Assembly (NCBI GenBank): GCA_052148155.1
Contig: JBKQIY010000242.1
Span: forward strand, 1 to 25,998
Length of the DNA stretch: 25,998 bases
Source of the DNA: JBBQER01 sp052148155
GTDB taxonomy: Bacteria > Actinomycetota > Acidimicrobiia > IMCC26256 > PALSA-610
Direction: 5' to 3'
Shown here piece by piece: positions 14,385 to 21,294 of the stretch. Position 1 is the first letter of the stretch; each line of letters opens with the position of its first letter. The notes under the pieces were generated by a model. It had not been told where the DNA came from, did no database searches, and saw only the letters and a list, made by a program, of their open reading frames with translations. Made by a program: the position numbers and the translations under genes.

Positions 14385-16361
14385 TTAGCTGAACAGGTGC
14401 CACGCCTTCTCCCGGACGAAGGCCCGCACGCCTGACTCCGACATCGACGTTCCGAGGCCGGAGTGGCGCCGACCTGACCAGGGCAGCCGTACGCACGAGC
14501 GGTCCGCCGCGTTCCAGTAGGCATTGCCGACGTCGAGCCCGGCGAGCAGACGCTGCGCCCGATCACGATCCGACGTGAACACTGCAGCGCCGAGACCGAA
14601 CTCTGTGTCGTCCATACGCACTGCTGCTTCTGCGTCGTCGCGCACCCGCGCGACTCCGATCACCGGACCGAAGGTTTCGTCGCGCATGAGGGCGGAATCG
14701 TCAGGAACGTCCACGACAACGGTCGGTGCGAACCAGTTGCCGGGCCGCTCGATGCGCGCACCGCCACACAGCACGTTCCCGCCGCGCTGCGCGGCGTCGG
14801 CCACCTGAGACTCCAAGAGCTCGACTTGCTCGGCGCGTGCGAGCGGCCCCACGTCGGTCGCGTCGTCGGTCGGGTCGCCGACGCGGTAGTCCGACACCAC
14901 CTCGACGAGCGCGGCGACGAAGTCACTCCAAATCGCCTCGTGCACGTAGACCCGCTCGGTCGCGCTGCACGACTGACCCCCGTTATAGAACGCGCCTTCG
15001 GCGATGGCGAGCGCCGCACCTTCGGCATCCACATCGTCGCAGACGTACGCGGCGTCCTTGCCGCCCATCTCGAGCTGGACTCGCAGCAACCGTTCGGCGG
15101 CCGCGGCCGCGACGCGTCGACCAGTCGCATACGAACCGGTGAAGCAGACCATGTCGATGTCGGCATCGACGAGCGTCGCGCCGGTCGGACCGGCACCGAC
15201 GATGGCGTGGACGACGTCGACCGGCACCCCCGACCGGTGCATAAGATCGACGAGCCGTAACCCGGTGAGCGTGGCGTACTCCGAAGGTTTGTAACACACT
15301 GCGTTGCCGGCGAGCAGTGCGGGAACGATCGAGTTCAGTCCGACGAAATAGGGATAGTTCCACGCGCTGATGTGCGCGACGACGCCGACCGGTTCGTAGG
15401 TGATGCGCTCCTGCAACGCGTCGGAGTTCGTGACCACTCGCGACGCGACGACCTCGCCAACATGGTCGATGTTCCAGTCGATACGTTCGAGCACCGCGCG
15501 CACTTCGTTGCGCGATTGTCGGATCGGCTTGCCCACCTCGCCGGTGGTCAGCTGAGCGAACTCCTCGACCTCGTTGTGCAACATGGTCCGGAAGTTTCCG
15601 AGCGTTGCGGCCCGCTCGGCGTACGGGCGGGCCGCCCACGCCGGTTGTGCCGTCCGGGCGCGGGCGGTCTTCTGTGCGATCTCGCCCGCCTCGGTGATCG
15701 CGACCGACCGGACGATCAGGCCGGTCGCTGGGTTGCGGACCTCGAGTGAATGGGCAAGTGCGATCGGTTCCGGTTCGCGATCGGCGACCGTCCGAGGGAG
15801 GGTGACGGTCGCCACGTCCGACGACGTCTCCGCGACCGGTGCTCGACCGTCCGGCGTGGTGGCGGTGTCGACCGGCGCGAGGAGCTGGATCCAGCGTGCC
15901 TCCTTTTGGCCGGGTCGCCGTTCGAGTTTTCGGACCATGTCGGCGTCGGTGAGGCGGGCCAACGCATGCTCGACGTCGGCCAACGAGCGGAACGAATGCC
16001 ACCGTTCGGTCCGCTGTTTGAGCTCTCCCGGTGTCTGCGCACCGCGGAGCAACAGCACGCCGAGCAGTGTCGATTCCGGCCTATCGAGACCGAGTGCTTC
16101 CTCGGCGACGTGGCGATACTTCGTGACGCGTTGGCCGGTCGACTTGACTCGACGCGTCAGCTCCTTGGCGCGCAACGAGTCGAGCGCCGCTTCGACGACG
16201 GTCTCCGAATACAGGACGATCGGTTCGCGGTTCGTCGACTGGTTGCATGCGGTGACGACCGCGTTCAGCGACAGCGGATAATTGTCGGGTGTCGTGACCG
16301 ACTTCTCCATGAGGCAGCCGAGTACGCGAGCTTCCTCCGGGCTGAGTGAGACGATCGACAT
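14385..16361 (-). CDS. Fusion of a YceH/DUF480 winged-helix protein with an aldehyde dehydrogenase
   Basis: One uninterrupted 658-codon frame. Residues 1-165 are a full YceH (DUF480) double winged-helix module: LSPEEARVLGCLMEKSVTTP, YPLSLNAVVTACNQ, then VLLLRGAQTPGELKQRT. A polar linker (about 166-205) follows. Residues 206-658 are an aldehyde dehydrogenase with Asn335 in SAWNYP, Glu431 in LEMGGKDA, the nucleophile Cys465 in NGGQSCS, and Glu562 in ETFGPV. All four catalytic residues are present, so the enzyme should oxidise an aldehyde with NAD(P)+; succinate-semialdehyde or betaine-aldehyde-like enzymes are nearest in style. The gene starts 24 nt after the LLM oxidoreductase stop codon, in one operon. 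No Shine-Dalgarno sequence is seen. I know of no such DUF480-ALDH fusion. Confidence 0.93.
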   Translation of the reverse strand: MSIVSLSPEEARVLGCLMEKSVTTPDNYPLSLNAVVTACNQSTNREPIVLYSETVVEAALDSLRAKELTRRVKSTGQRVTKYRHVAEEALGLDRPESTLLGVLLLRGAQTPGELKQRTERWHSFRSLADVEHALARLTDADMVRKLERRPGQKEARWIQLLAPVDTATTPDGRAPVAETSSDVATVTLPRTVADREPEPIALAHSLEVRNPATGLIVRSVAITEAGEIAQKTARARTAQPAWAARPYAERAATLGNFRTMLHNEVEEFAQLTTGEVGKPIRQSRNEVRAVLERIDWNIDHVGEVVASRVVTNSDALQERITYEPVGVVAHISAWNYPYFVGLNSIVPALLAGNAVCYKPSEYATLTGLRLVDLMHRSGVPVDVVHAIVGAGPTGATLVDADIDMVCFTGSYATGRRVAAAAAERLLRVQLEMGGKDAAYVCDDVDAEGAALAIAEGAFYNGGQSCSATERVYVHEAIWSDFVAALVEVVSDYRVGDPTDDATDVGPLARAEQVELLESQVADAAQRGGNVLCGGARIERPGNWFAPTVVVDVPDDSALMRDETFGPVIGVARVRDDAEAAVRMDDTEFGLGAAVFTSDRDRAQRLLAGLDVGNAYWNAADRSCVRLPWSGRRHSGLGTSMSESGVRAFVREKAWHLFS

Positions 16362-16385
16362 CGTGGCGTGGTGTGTTGCGGCCGG

Positions 16386-17414
16386 TCAGCCGAGGACCAG
16401 CTCAGCGATGGTGGCGAGCTGTGCGGGAGCCCCCGACACGATCATCGTCGTGACCGCTGACTCCCGCCACTGCTCGAGGTCGTCGCGGATCTTGTCCAAC
16501 GGGCCGATGAGCGCGACGTCTTGGACGAGTTGGAGTGGCACCGCGGCGGCGGCTTCGTCCTTCCTGCCTTCGAGGTAGAGGTTTTGGACGTGCCGGGCTT
16601 CGTCCATGTAGCCCATACGTACGAACACCTCGTTGTGGAAGTTGACTTCCCGTGCGCCCATCCCACCGATGTAGAGCGCAAGCGCGGGACGGTACAAGTT
16701 TGCGGCGGTCTCCACGTCGTCAGCGACGATGACCGGTACGTGACATGCGACTTCGAAGTCGGCGGCGGTGCGTCGGCTGTCGGGCCGCGCGAATCCGTTG
16801 GCGAGCGCATCACGGTAGAAACCGTCGGAGCGGGGCGCGTAAAACATCGGAAGCCAACCATCGGCGATCTCGGCGGCGAGCGCGACGTTCTTCGGACCTT
16901 CCGCGGCCAGGTAGATCGGCAGGTCGGCGCGCAAGGGGTGCGTGATCGACTTCAGGGGCTTCCCGAGCCCGGCTCCGTTCGGATTTGGGAGTTGATAACG
17001 GTCGCCCTTGTATTCGACCGGAGCTTCACGAGCCAGCACCCGCCGGATGATCTCGACGTATTCGCGGCTACGTGCCAGGGGGCGCAGGTAGTCGTCGCCG
17101 TACCAGCCTTCGACGACCTGCGGACCCGACGCCCCGAGCCCGAGGACGAAACGACCACCCGAGAGATGATCGAGCGTCAGTGCGGCCATCGCCATCGCGG
17201 TCGGTGTGCGCGCCGAGATCTGGCAGATCGACGTACCGAGCTTGATGCGCTCCGTCGCGGCGCCCCACCATGCCAACGGCGTCAGCGCGTCGGAGCCGTA
17301 GGCCTCGGCCGTCCAGCACGAATCGAAGCCGAGCCGTTCGGCGGCCGCGAGGCCCTCGGGTACACCCGACGGTGGACCTGCACCCCAGTAACCGATCATG
17401 TATCCAAGTTTCAC
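16386..17414 (-). CDS. LLM-class (F420-type) flavin/deazaflavin oxidoreductase
   Basis: A 342-aa luciferase-like monooxygenase starting MKLGYMIGYW. The TIM-barrel pattern of F420-dependent actinobacterial members is clear: AAAERLGFDSCWTAEAYG, WWGAATERIKLGTSICQISAR, TPTAMAMAALTLDHLSGGRFVLGLGASGPQVVEGWYG, and PIYLAAEGPKNVALAAEIADGWLP. It probably transfers a hydride to or from F420 on an unknown substrate in the cytoplasm. I choose GTG 17414 because the family start follows at once and TACGGT lies 7 nt upstream; GTG 17423 falls inside that hexamer. It is transcribed with the DUF480-ALDH gene and diverges from the histidine phosphatase gene. Confidence 0.93.
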   Translation of the reverse strand: MKLGYMIGYWGAGPPSGVPEGLAAAERLGFDSCWTAEAYGSDALTPLAWWGAATERIKLGTSICQISARTPTAMAMAALTLDHLSGGRFVLGLGASGPQVVEGWYGDDYLRPLARSREYVEIIRRVLAREAPVEYKGDRYQLPNPNGAGLGKPLKSITHPLRADLPIYLAAEGPKNVALAAEIADGWLPMFYAPRSDGFYRDALANGFARPDSRRTAADFEVACHVPVIVADDVETAANLYRPALALYIGGMGAREVNFHNEVFVRMGYMDEARHVQNLYLEGRKDEAAAAVPLQLVQDVALIGPLDKIRDDLEQWRESAVTTMIVSGAPAQLATIAELVLG

Positions 17415-17421
17415 GGGCCGC

Positions 17422-17442
17422 ACCGTAGTCGGGCTCTACCCT
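17422..17442. promoter_or_regulatory. Back-to-back leaderless promoters in a 34-bp gap
   Basis: Minus-strand TACGGT (17422-17427) lies 7 nt before GTG 17414. Plus-strand TACCCT (17437-17442) lies 6 nt before ATG 17449. The start codons are 34 bp apart and no Shine-Dalgarno sequence precedes either. The -35 contacts of each promoter would fall on the other's transcribed region. Confidence 0.5.
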
Positions 17443-17448
17443 GCACCG

Positions 17449-18180
17449 ATGGGCGACGACGGGCATGTGATGCGTCTGGCGAATCCCGGCGACGTTGCCG
17501 ACGTTGCCGGGGAAGGTATTCGACAGCACCGGTTCCGGGCTCCGCCCGGCGCGACGACGGTGCTGGTCGTGCGCCACGGCGAGTCGGCGCCGGAGATGCC
17601 GAACCGGCGGTTCGCGTTGCGCGACGGGCACGGCGACCCCGAGCTGCATCCGGTCGGCATCCGCCAGGCGGAACTGCTCGCCGATCGGCTCGAACACGAA
17701 CCTATCGCCGCGATTTACGTCACGACGTTGCGTCGCACGCACGAGACGGCCGCGCCGCTCGCCCGACGTCTGGGGATCACACCGATCGAGGAACCCGACC
17801 TGCGCGAGGTGTTCCTCGGAGAGTGGGAAGGCGGGATCTTTCGGTCGCGCGCCCTGAACAACGATCCGGTGTTTCAGGAGATCTTCCGCCAGGAGCGTTG
17901 GGACGTGATTCCTGGTGCTGAGCCGCTCGGCGACTTCGACGCTCGAGTCTGGCGCGGTTTCGAGCGCATCGTCGCCGCCCATCCCGACGAGCAGGTGATG
18001 GTCGTCGCGCACGGCGGCGTGATCGGTCATCTGCTGCACCGCGTGACCGATTCGCGCCGGTTCGCGTTCTCGGTGGCTGACAACGCCTCGATCAGCGAAG
18101 TCGTCGCCGGACCCGATCGGATCGTGCTCCGCCGCTACAACGACGTCTCCCACCTCGTGTCGCTCGACACCGAGTTATAG
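17449..18180 (+). CDS. Histidine phosphatase (phosphoglycerate-mutase-like) family protein
   Basis: A 243-aa protein. The catalytic RHGE is at residues 42-45, preceded by the TTVLVV strand. Arg in TTLRRTHET (about 95-96), Glu121 in LREVFLGEWEG as proton donor, and the second His188 in VVAHGGVIG complete the active site. It hydrolyses a phosphate ester; the family is too broad to name a substrate. An N-terminal extension of about 30 residues precedes the core strand. ATG 17449 is chosen over an in-frame ATG at 17398 because a TACCCT hexamer lies 6 nt upstream and the earlier one is inside the divergent gene. Its 3' end overlaps the convergent gene at 18175 by 6 bp. Confidence 0.92.
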   Translation: MGDDGHVMRLANPGDVADVAGEGIRQHRFRAPPGATTVLVVRHGESAPEMPNRRFALRDGHGDPELHPVGIRQAELLADRLEHEPIAAIYVTTLRRTHETAAPLARRLGITPIEEPDLREVFLGEWEGGIFRSRALNNDPVFQEIFRQERWDVIPGAEPLGDFDARVWRGFERIVAAHPDEQVMVVAHGGVIGHLLHRVTDSRRFAFSVADNASISEVVAGPDRIVLRRYNDVSHLVSLDTEL

Positions 18181-18738
18181 GGCTCCGGCAACCGCGGCGA
18201 GCGCTCCCACCAGGGCGGCGCAGTCGCTGGTGGTTTTGCGGACGCGGGGCGGCAACTCGATCTGCACACCGCCGAGGCGCGTCCGATTCACCGGATTGCG
18301 CGGGTGCACGCCGCGCAGATGGGGCGGGATCCGGTCGAGGTCGTCGATCCAGCGATACCCCGGCAAAACGTCGCGAAGGAGTGCTGCGAGGTGGCCGGCG
18401 AGCACCCGGTTGGAACCGCCGAGCAGGCCGGTGATCCAGCGATCGTCGTCGCCGCGCAGTCCGCCGAAGCCGTGGACCGACACCACGCGCTCCACGTGTT
18501 CGACGAACGCGACGAGCGCATCGGATTGTGACGGGTCGAAGGCATGCGACGGGACATGCCAGCGCATGTCGCTCGGTTGCAACACCGCATAGATCGACGC
18601 GTTCGACGCGACGGCCGCGGCCTGCGCGATTTCTGCGGTGCCGGCTTCGAGCCCGCCGTGGAGGGCCAAGAACCCGAACGACGATCCCAACACACAGCGC
18701 TCCTGCACTCCTGGGGTGGCGAGCAGCTGGTCAAGCAT
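18175..18738 (-). CDS. Poly-gamma-glutamate hydrolase family protein
   Basis: A 187-aa protein matching the phage/bacterial poly-gamma-glutamate hydrolase fold, a zinc-dependent carboxypeptidase-like peptidase. Visible: FLALHGGLEAGTAEIA with the zinc pair His27/Glu31, HVPSHAFDP (His61, His65), a third ligand candidate His89 in VSVHGFGG, the NPVNRTRLGG segment and the catalytic Glu161 in GVQIELPPRVR. No signal peptide is seen, so it would act in the cytoplasm unless exported otherwise. Poly-gamma-glutamate itself may not be the substrate. It starts 19 nt after the stop of the acyl-CoA dehydrogenase on the same strand, so the two are likely co-transcribed, and it overlaps the convergent phosphatase gene by 6 bp. 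Confidence 0.85.
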   Translation of the reverse strand: MLDQLLATPGVQERCVLGSSFGFLALHGGLEAGTAEIAQAAAVASNASIYAVLQPSDMRWHVPSHAFDPSQSDALVAFVEHVERVVSVHGFGGLRGDDDRWITGLLGGSNRVLAGHLAALLRDVLPGYRWIDDLDRIPPHLRGVHPRNPVNRTRLGGVQIELPPRVRKTTSDCAALVGALAAVAGAL

Positions 18739-18757
18739 CCGGGGCGATCAGTCGCGC

Positions 18758-20008
18758 TTAGCCGTTGACGAGCAGGTCGCGGAACGGCGTATCCCGTTGC
18801 GGGCCTGGCTCCTTCGCCAGTCCGAGGACCCGCTCGCCGAGAATGTTGCGCTGCACCTGGTCGGTTCCACCGTAGATGGACGGTCCGGGCGAGAAGAGCG
18901 TCACCTCTTGCACGAGTCCCTGGCCGGGCGTGTTGGTTCCCATCACCATGCCGTGCGCACCGATGATCTCGTTCCCGACCTCACGCTGAAGCCGCAACAG
19001 ATCGCTCATCATCAGCTTCGCGATGTTGGGTTCGCCGCCGGTACGTTGGCTCGGCGTCTTGGCCCGCAGCGCGGAGTACCGGCCGATCTGTTGGAGCGTG
19101 TAGAGCTGGGCGAGCTTCTGTCGGATCGGACGTTCGGTGTTACGGCCGAGCTCCTTGGCGATCGACATCAACCGCTGCGCGGCGGCCATTCCTCCGCCGC
19201 CGGTCCCTCCGGTGCGGAACTGGCCGACATGATCGCCGACCCGGTCTCCCAACTGGCCGGCGATCGGGCCTGGGAACGCGTTGCCCGCGCCACCCGATCC
19301 GCCGGTACCCAGACCGGTACGTTCCGCCATCAGCGTCGTGTTCGCGGCCGCCCATCCGTTGTTGAGGCCGCCGATCATGTCGTCGTCGTGGACGCGCGCG
19401 CCGTCAATGAACACTTCGTTGAACAGCGCGCGGCCTGTCATTTCGCGTAGGGGCCGGATCTCAACACCGGGCTGGGTCATGTCGAAACGGAAGTAGGTGA
19501 TGCCTTTGTGTTTCGGAAGGTCCACGTCGGTCCGGGCAATCAGCATCCCGACGTTGCTCTGTTTCGCGGTCGAGGTCCACACCTTCTGTCCGGTGACGAT
19601 CCACTCGTCGCCGTCTTTGACCGCGCGCGTCGTGAGGCTCGCGAGGTCGGAACCCGCGCCGGGCTCGGAGAACAGCTGACACCATGCGTCTTGACCGGAG
19701 AGGATACGGAAGAGGTCTTCTTTGTGCTGACGGTCGTTGCCGTGCGCGACGATCGTCGGCGCCGCGAGCAGGTAACCGAGACCGGCGGGAGGCCCGACCG
19801 CGCCGTGCGCCGAGATCGTTTCGTTCACGGCCATCGCGAGGTCGCGTGTCCATCCCTTGCCCCAGCAGTCCTCAGGGAATGTGGGCGCCGCGTACCCGGA
19901 TCGAGCGAGGATGTCCCACCATTCGGCGACACTCAGGTCGGGATTCCAGTTGTCCTCTAGCCACTGCTTCACTTCCGTGCGGACATCCTCGACACTCAGT
20001 GCTGACAC
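18758..20008 (-). CDS. Acyl-CoA dehydrogenase (FadE-like) with a Gly-rich insert
   Basis: A 416-aa flavoprotein that oxidises an acyl-CoA to the enoyl-CoA. CQLFSEPGAGSDLASL (about 110-125) and WIVTGQKVWTS are the FAD/substrate signatures; the C-terminal GGTDQVQRNILGERVLG is typical of actinobacterial FadE proteins. The MCAD-position Glu is replaced by Gly (IYGGTD); a Glu in MAERTG (229) sits where the isovaleryl-CoA dehydrogenase type has its base. Residues about 233-273 are an unusual Gly-rich insert. GTG 20008 is chosen because AGGAG lies 7 nt upstream; earlier in-frame starts, such as GTG 20026, lack this. A partner subunit is not seen. The next gene on the strand is the poly-gamma-glutamate hydrolase homologue. 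Confidence 0.93.
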   Translation of the reverse strand: MSALSVEDVRTEVKQWLEDNWNPDLSVAEWWDILARSGYAAPTFPEDCWGKGWTRDLAMAVNETISAHGAVGPPAGLGYLLAAPTIVAHGNDRQHKEDLFRILSGQDAWCQLFSEPGAGSDLASLTTRAVKDGDEWIVTGQKVWTSTAKQSNVGMLIARTDVDLPKHKGITYFRFDMTQPGVEIRPLREMTGRALFNEVFIDGARVHDDDMIGGLNNGWAAANTTLMAERTGLGTGGSGGAGNAFPGPIAGQLGDRVGDHVGQFRTGGTGGGGMAAAQRLMSIAKELGRNTERPIRQKLAQLYTLQQIGRYSALRAKTPSQRTGGEPNIAKLMMSDLLRLQREVGNEIIGAHGMVMGTNTPGQGLVQEVTLFSPGPSIYGGTDQVQRNILGERVLGLAKEPGPQRDTPFRDLLVNG

Positions 20009-20052
20009 GGCCTGGCTCCTGCTCACGCGCTCATTCCCGGACGACGGCAGCG

Positions 20053-20058
20053 TACTCT
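20053..20058 (+). promoter_or_regulatory. Promoter remnant of the PPOX pseudogene
   Basis: TACTCT ends 8 nt before the ATG at 20067, with no Shine-Dalgarno sequence. It is the same arrangement as for the intact leaderless genes, kept although the reading frame behind it is broken. Confidence 0.4.
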
Positions 20059-20066
20059 CCGACGCC

Positions 20067-20430
20067 ATGGCCACAGACATGAGCCTCAGTGAGATGCACG
20101 ACTTCGCCGACGACGCCACGCAGACCGCCAAGCTCGCGGTCGTGGGCTCGTGCGCGCCCCGCACGTCGAGTCGATCGGGTTCGTCGGAGACGGCAGGGTC
20201 GCGCGCTGCGTCGAGGACAAGACTCCGCCCTTCTGATTCGTGATGATGAACGCAACGCTGAGCAGAGCGCAGACGTCGACGAGATGCGCACGTCGGCCAC
20301 CCGTATCGGCAGCTGTTCGCTCGGTGCCGAGCACGCACAGGTCTGCGGTCGACGCAACGCCGGCCCCGACAGACGGCGACGGCGTGTACCCCCGATGCGC
20401 GTTGCCTGGCGCGCCGACATGAAGGAGTAA
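20067..20430 (+). pseudogene. Decayed PPOX-class F420-dependent oxidoreductase gene
   Basis: Pieces of one pyridoxamine-5'-phosphate-oxidase-fold protein appear in order but in different frames. ATG 20067 gives an N-terminal MSLSEMHDFADDATQTAKLA segment. After a frameshift near 20150 comes APHVESIGFVGDG, then directly RVARCVEDKTPPF, so a block of roughly 15 residues that normally lies between them is missing. TGA (20234-20236) stands where the family continues, and the same frame goes on with FVMMNATLS. A further shift gives DVDEMRTSATRIGS, GAEHAQVCGRRNAGP and the end VAWRADMKE, stopping at 20430. Such proteins use F420 to reduce small substrates or haem products. At least two frameshifts, one stop and one deletion make it non-functional. 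GGAG at its end serves the next gene. Confidence 0.8.
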
Positions 20431-20436
20431 TTCGGT

Positions 20437-20847
20437 ATGGACTTCAAGCTCGAACTCGCCGTAGTTCCTGTCTCCGATGTCGAGCGCGCCAAGACGTTCT
20501 ACACGGAGCGCGTCGGCTTCAACCTCGACGTCGACCACCGTGGTGGCGACACCTTCCGGGTCGTGCAGATGACCCCGCCTGGCTCGTCGTGCTCGATCAC
20601 GATCATGTCGCCTCCGAGTGATGCGCCCGGCTCGCTTCACGGCCTTCATTTGGTCGTCTTCGACATCGAGGCGGCCCGCGCCGAGCTCGCCGGACGCGGA
20701 GTCGACGTGAGCGACTACTTCCATTTCGAGCCAACCGGTCAGGTCGCGGGTCTTGCTCCTGGACGCGCCGATTACGACTCGTTCTTCTCGTTCAGCGACC
20801 CTGACGGCAACAGCTGGCTCGTCCAAGAGGTCGCGTCGCCGGGGTAG
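20437..20847 (+). CDS. VOC (glyoxalase/bleomycin-resistance fold) protein
   Basis: A 136-aa single VOC domain. The first beta-alpha-beta-beta-beta module starts ELAVVPVSDVERAKTFYTERVGF and continues DTFRVVQMTPPGSSCSITI; the second starts LHGLHLVVFDIEAARAELAGRG and ends FFSFSDPDGNSWLVQEV. SLHGLH offers a His as metal ligand, and Glu in WLVQE is the usual last ligand. Such proteins bind or convert small molecules with a divalent metal; the reaction cannot be named. GGAG lies 9 nt before the ATG, inside the remnant of the upstream PPOX pseudogene. Its stop TAG abuts the stop of the convergent arsC with no base between. Confidence 0.92.
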   Translation: MDFKLELAVVPVSDVERAKTFYTERVGFNLDVDHRGGDTFRVVQMTPPGSSCSITIMSPPSDAPGSLHGLHLVVFDIEAARAELAGRGVDVSDYFHFEPTGQVAGLAPGRADYDSFFSFSDPDGNSWLVQEVASPG

Positions 20848-21204
20848 CTAGTGCAACAGCTCAAGCACCCGCTCGGAGGGCCGCGCGATGACGGCGCGGT
20901 CACCGACGAAGACAACTGGTCGTTGCATGAACTCGGGATGCGCGAGCAGGACGTCGATCACCTGCTCGCGGGTCGTGACCGCGGTCTTCGGAATTCCTAA
21001 TACTTTGAACTTGTCGTCGTCGGTGCGCACCAGCGTTTTGGGCTCGTCGTCGATGGCGTCGAGGATCCGCTCGATGGTTGCCCGGTCGGGCGGCGTGTCG
21101 AGGTACCGCACGACGTCATAGTCGACGCCGCGCGTGTCGAGGATCTCGAGCGCGCCCCGCGACTTCGAGCACGCCTGGTTGTGGAACACGGTGACGTCAC
21201 TCAT
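20848..21204 (-). CDS. arsC: Arsenate reductase (glutaredoxin/thioredoxin-fold ArsC family)
   Basis: A 118-aa protein from ATG 21204 (Shine-Dalgarno GGAGG upstream). The active site is FHNQACSKSRGAL with catalytic Cys12, matching HNPxCSKSR of E. coli-type ArsC. Arg60 (LVRTDDDKFK), Arg95 (FMQRPVVF) and Arg108 (VIARPSE) are in the places of the three arginines that hold arsenate. It reduces arsenate to arsenite with glutathione/glutaredoxin or an equivalent thiol. No arsenic efflux gene or ArsR regulator is nearby, so another role, as in some Spx/YffB relatives, cannot be excluded. It lies about 90 bp downstream of aat on the same strand. Confidence 0.93.
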   Translation of the reverse strand: MSDVTVFHNQACSKSRGALEILDTRGVDYDVVRYLDTPPDRATIERILDAIDDEPKTLVRTDDDKFKVLGIPKTAVTTREQVIDVLLAHPEFMQRPVVFVGDRAVIARPSERVLELLH

Positions 21205-21294
21205 TCGGCTCCGACCTCCGGCCCGCGAGCGCCGCAACGACGGTTCGTCACGGTCGTTGCGCCGCCAGAACTTGCGCGTGTGCTGGCACAGAAC

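Noticed and set aside
20009..20338. Extended N-terminus of the acyl-CoA dehydrogenase
   Set aside because: Residues before GTG 20008 do not resemble the family and overlap the divergent pseudogene; AGGAG 7 nt before 20008 marks the start.
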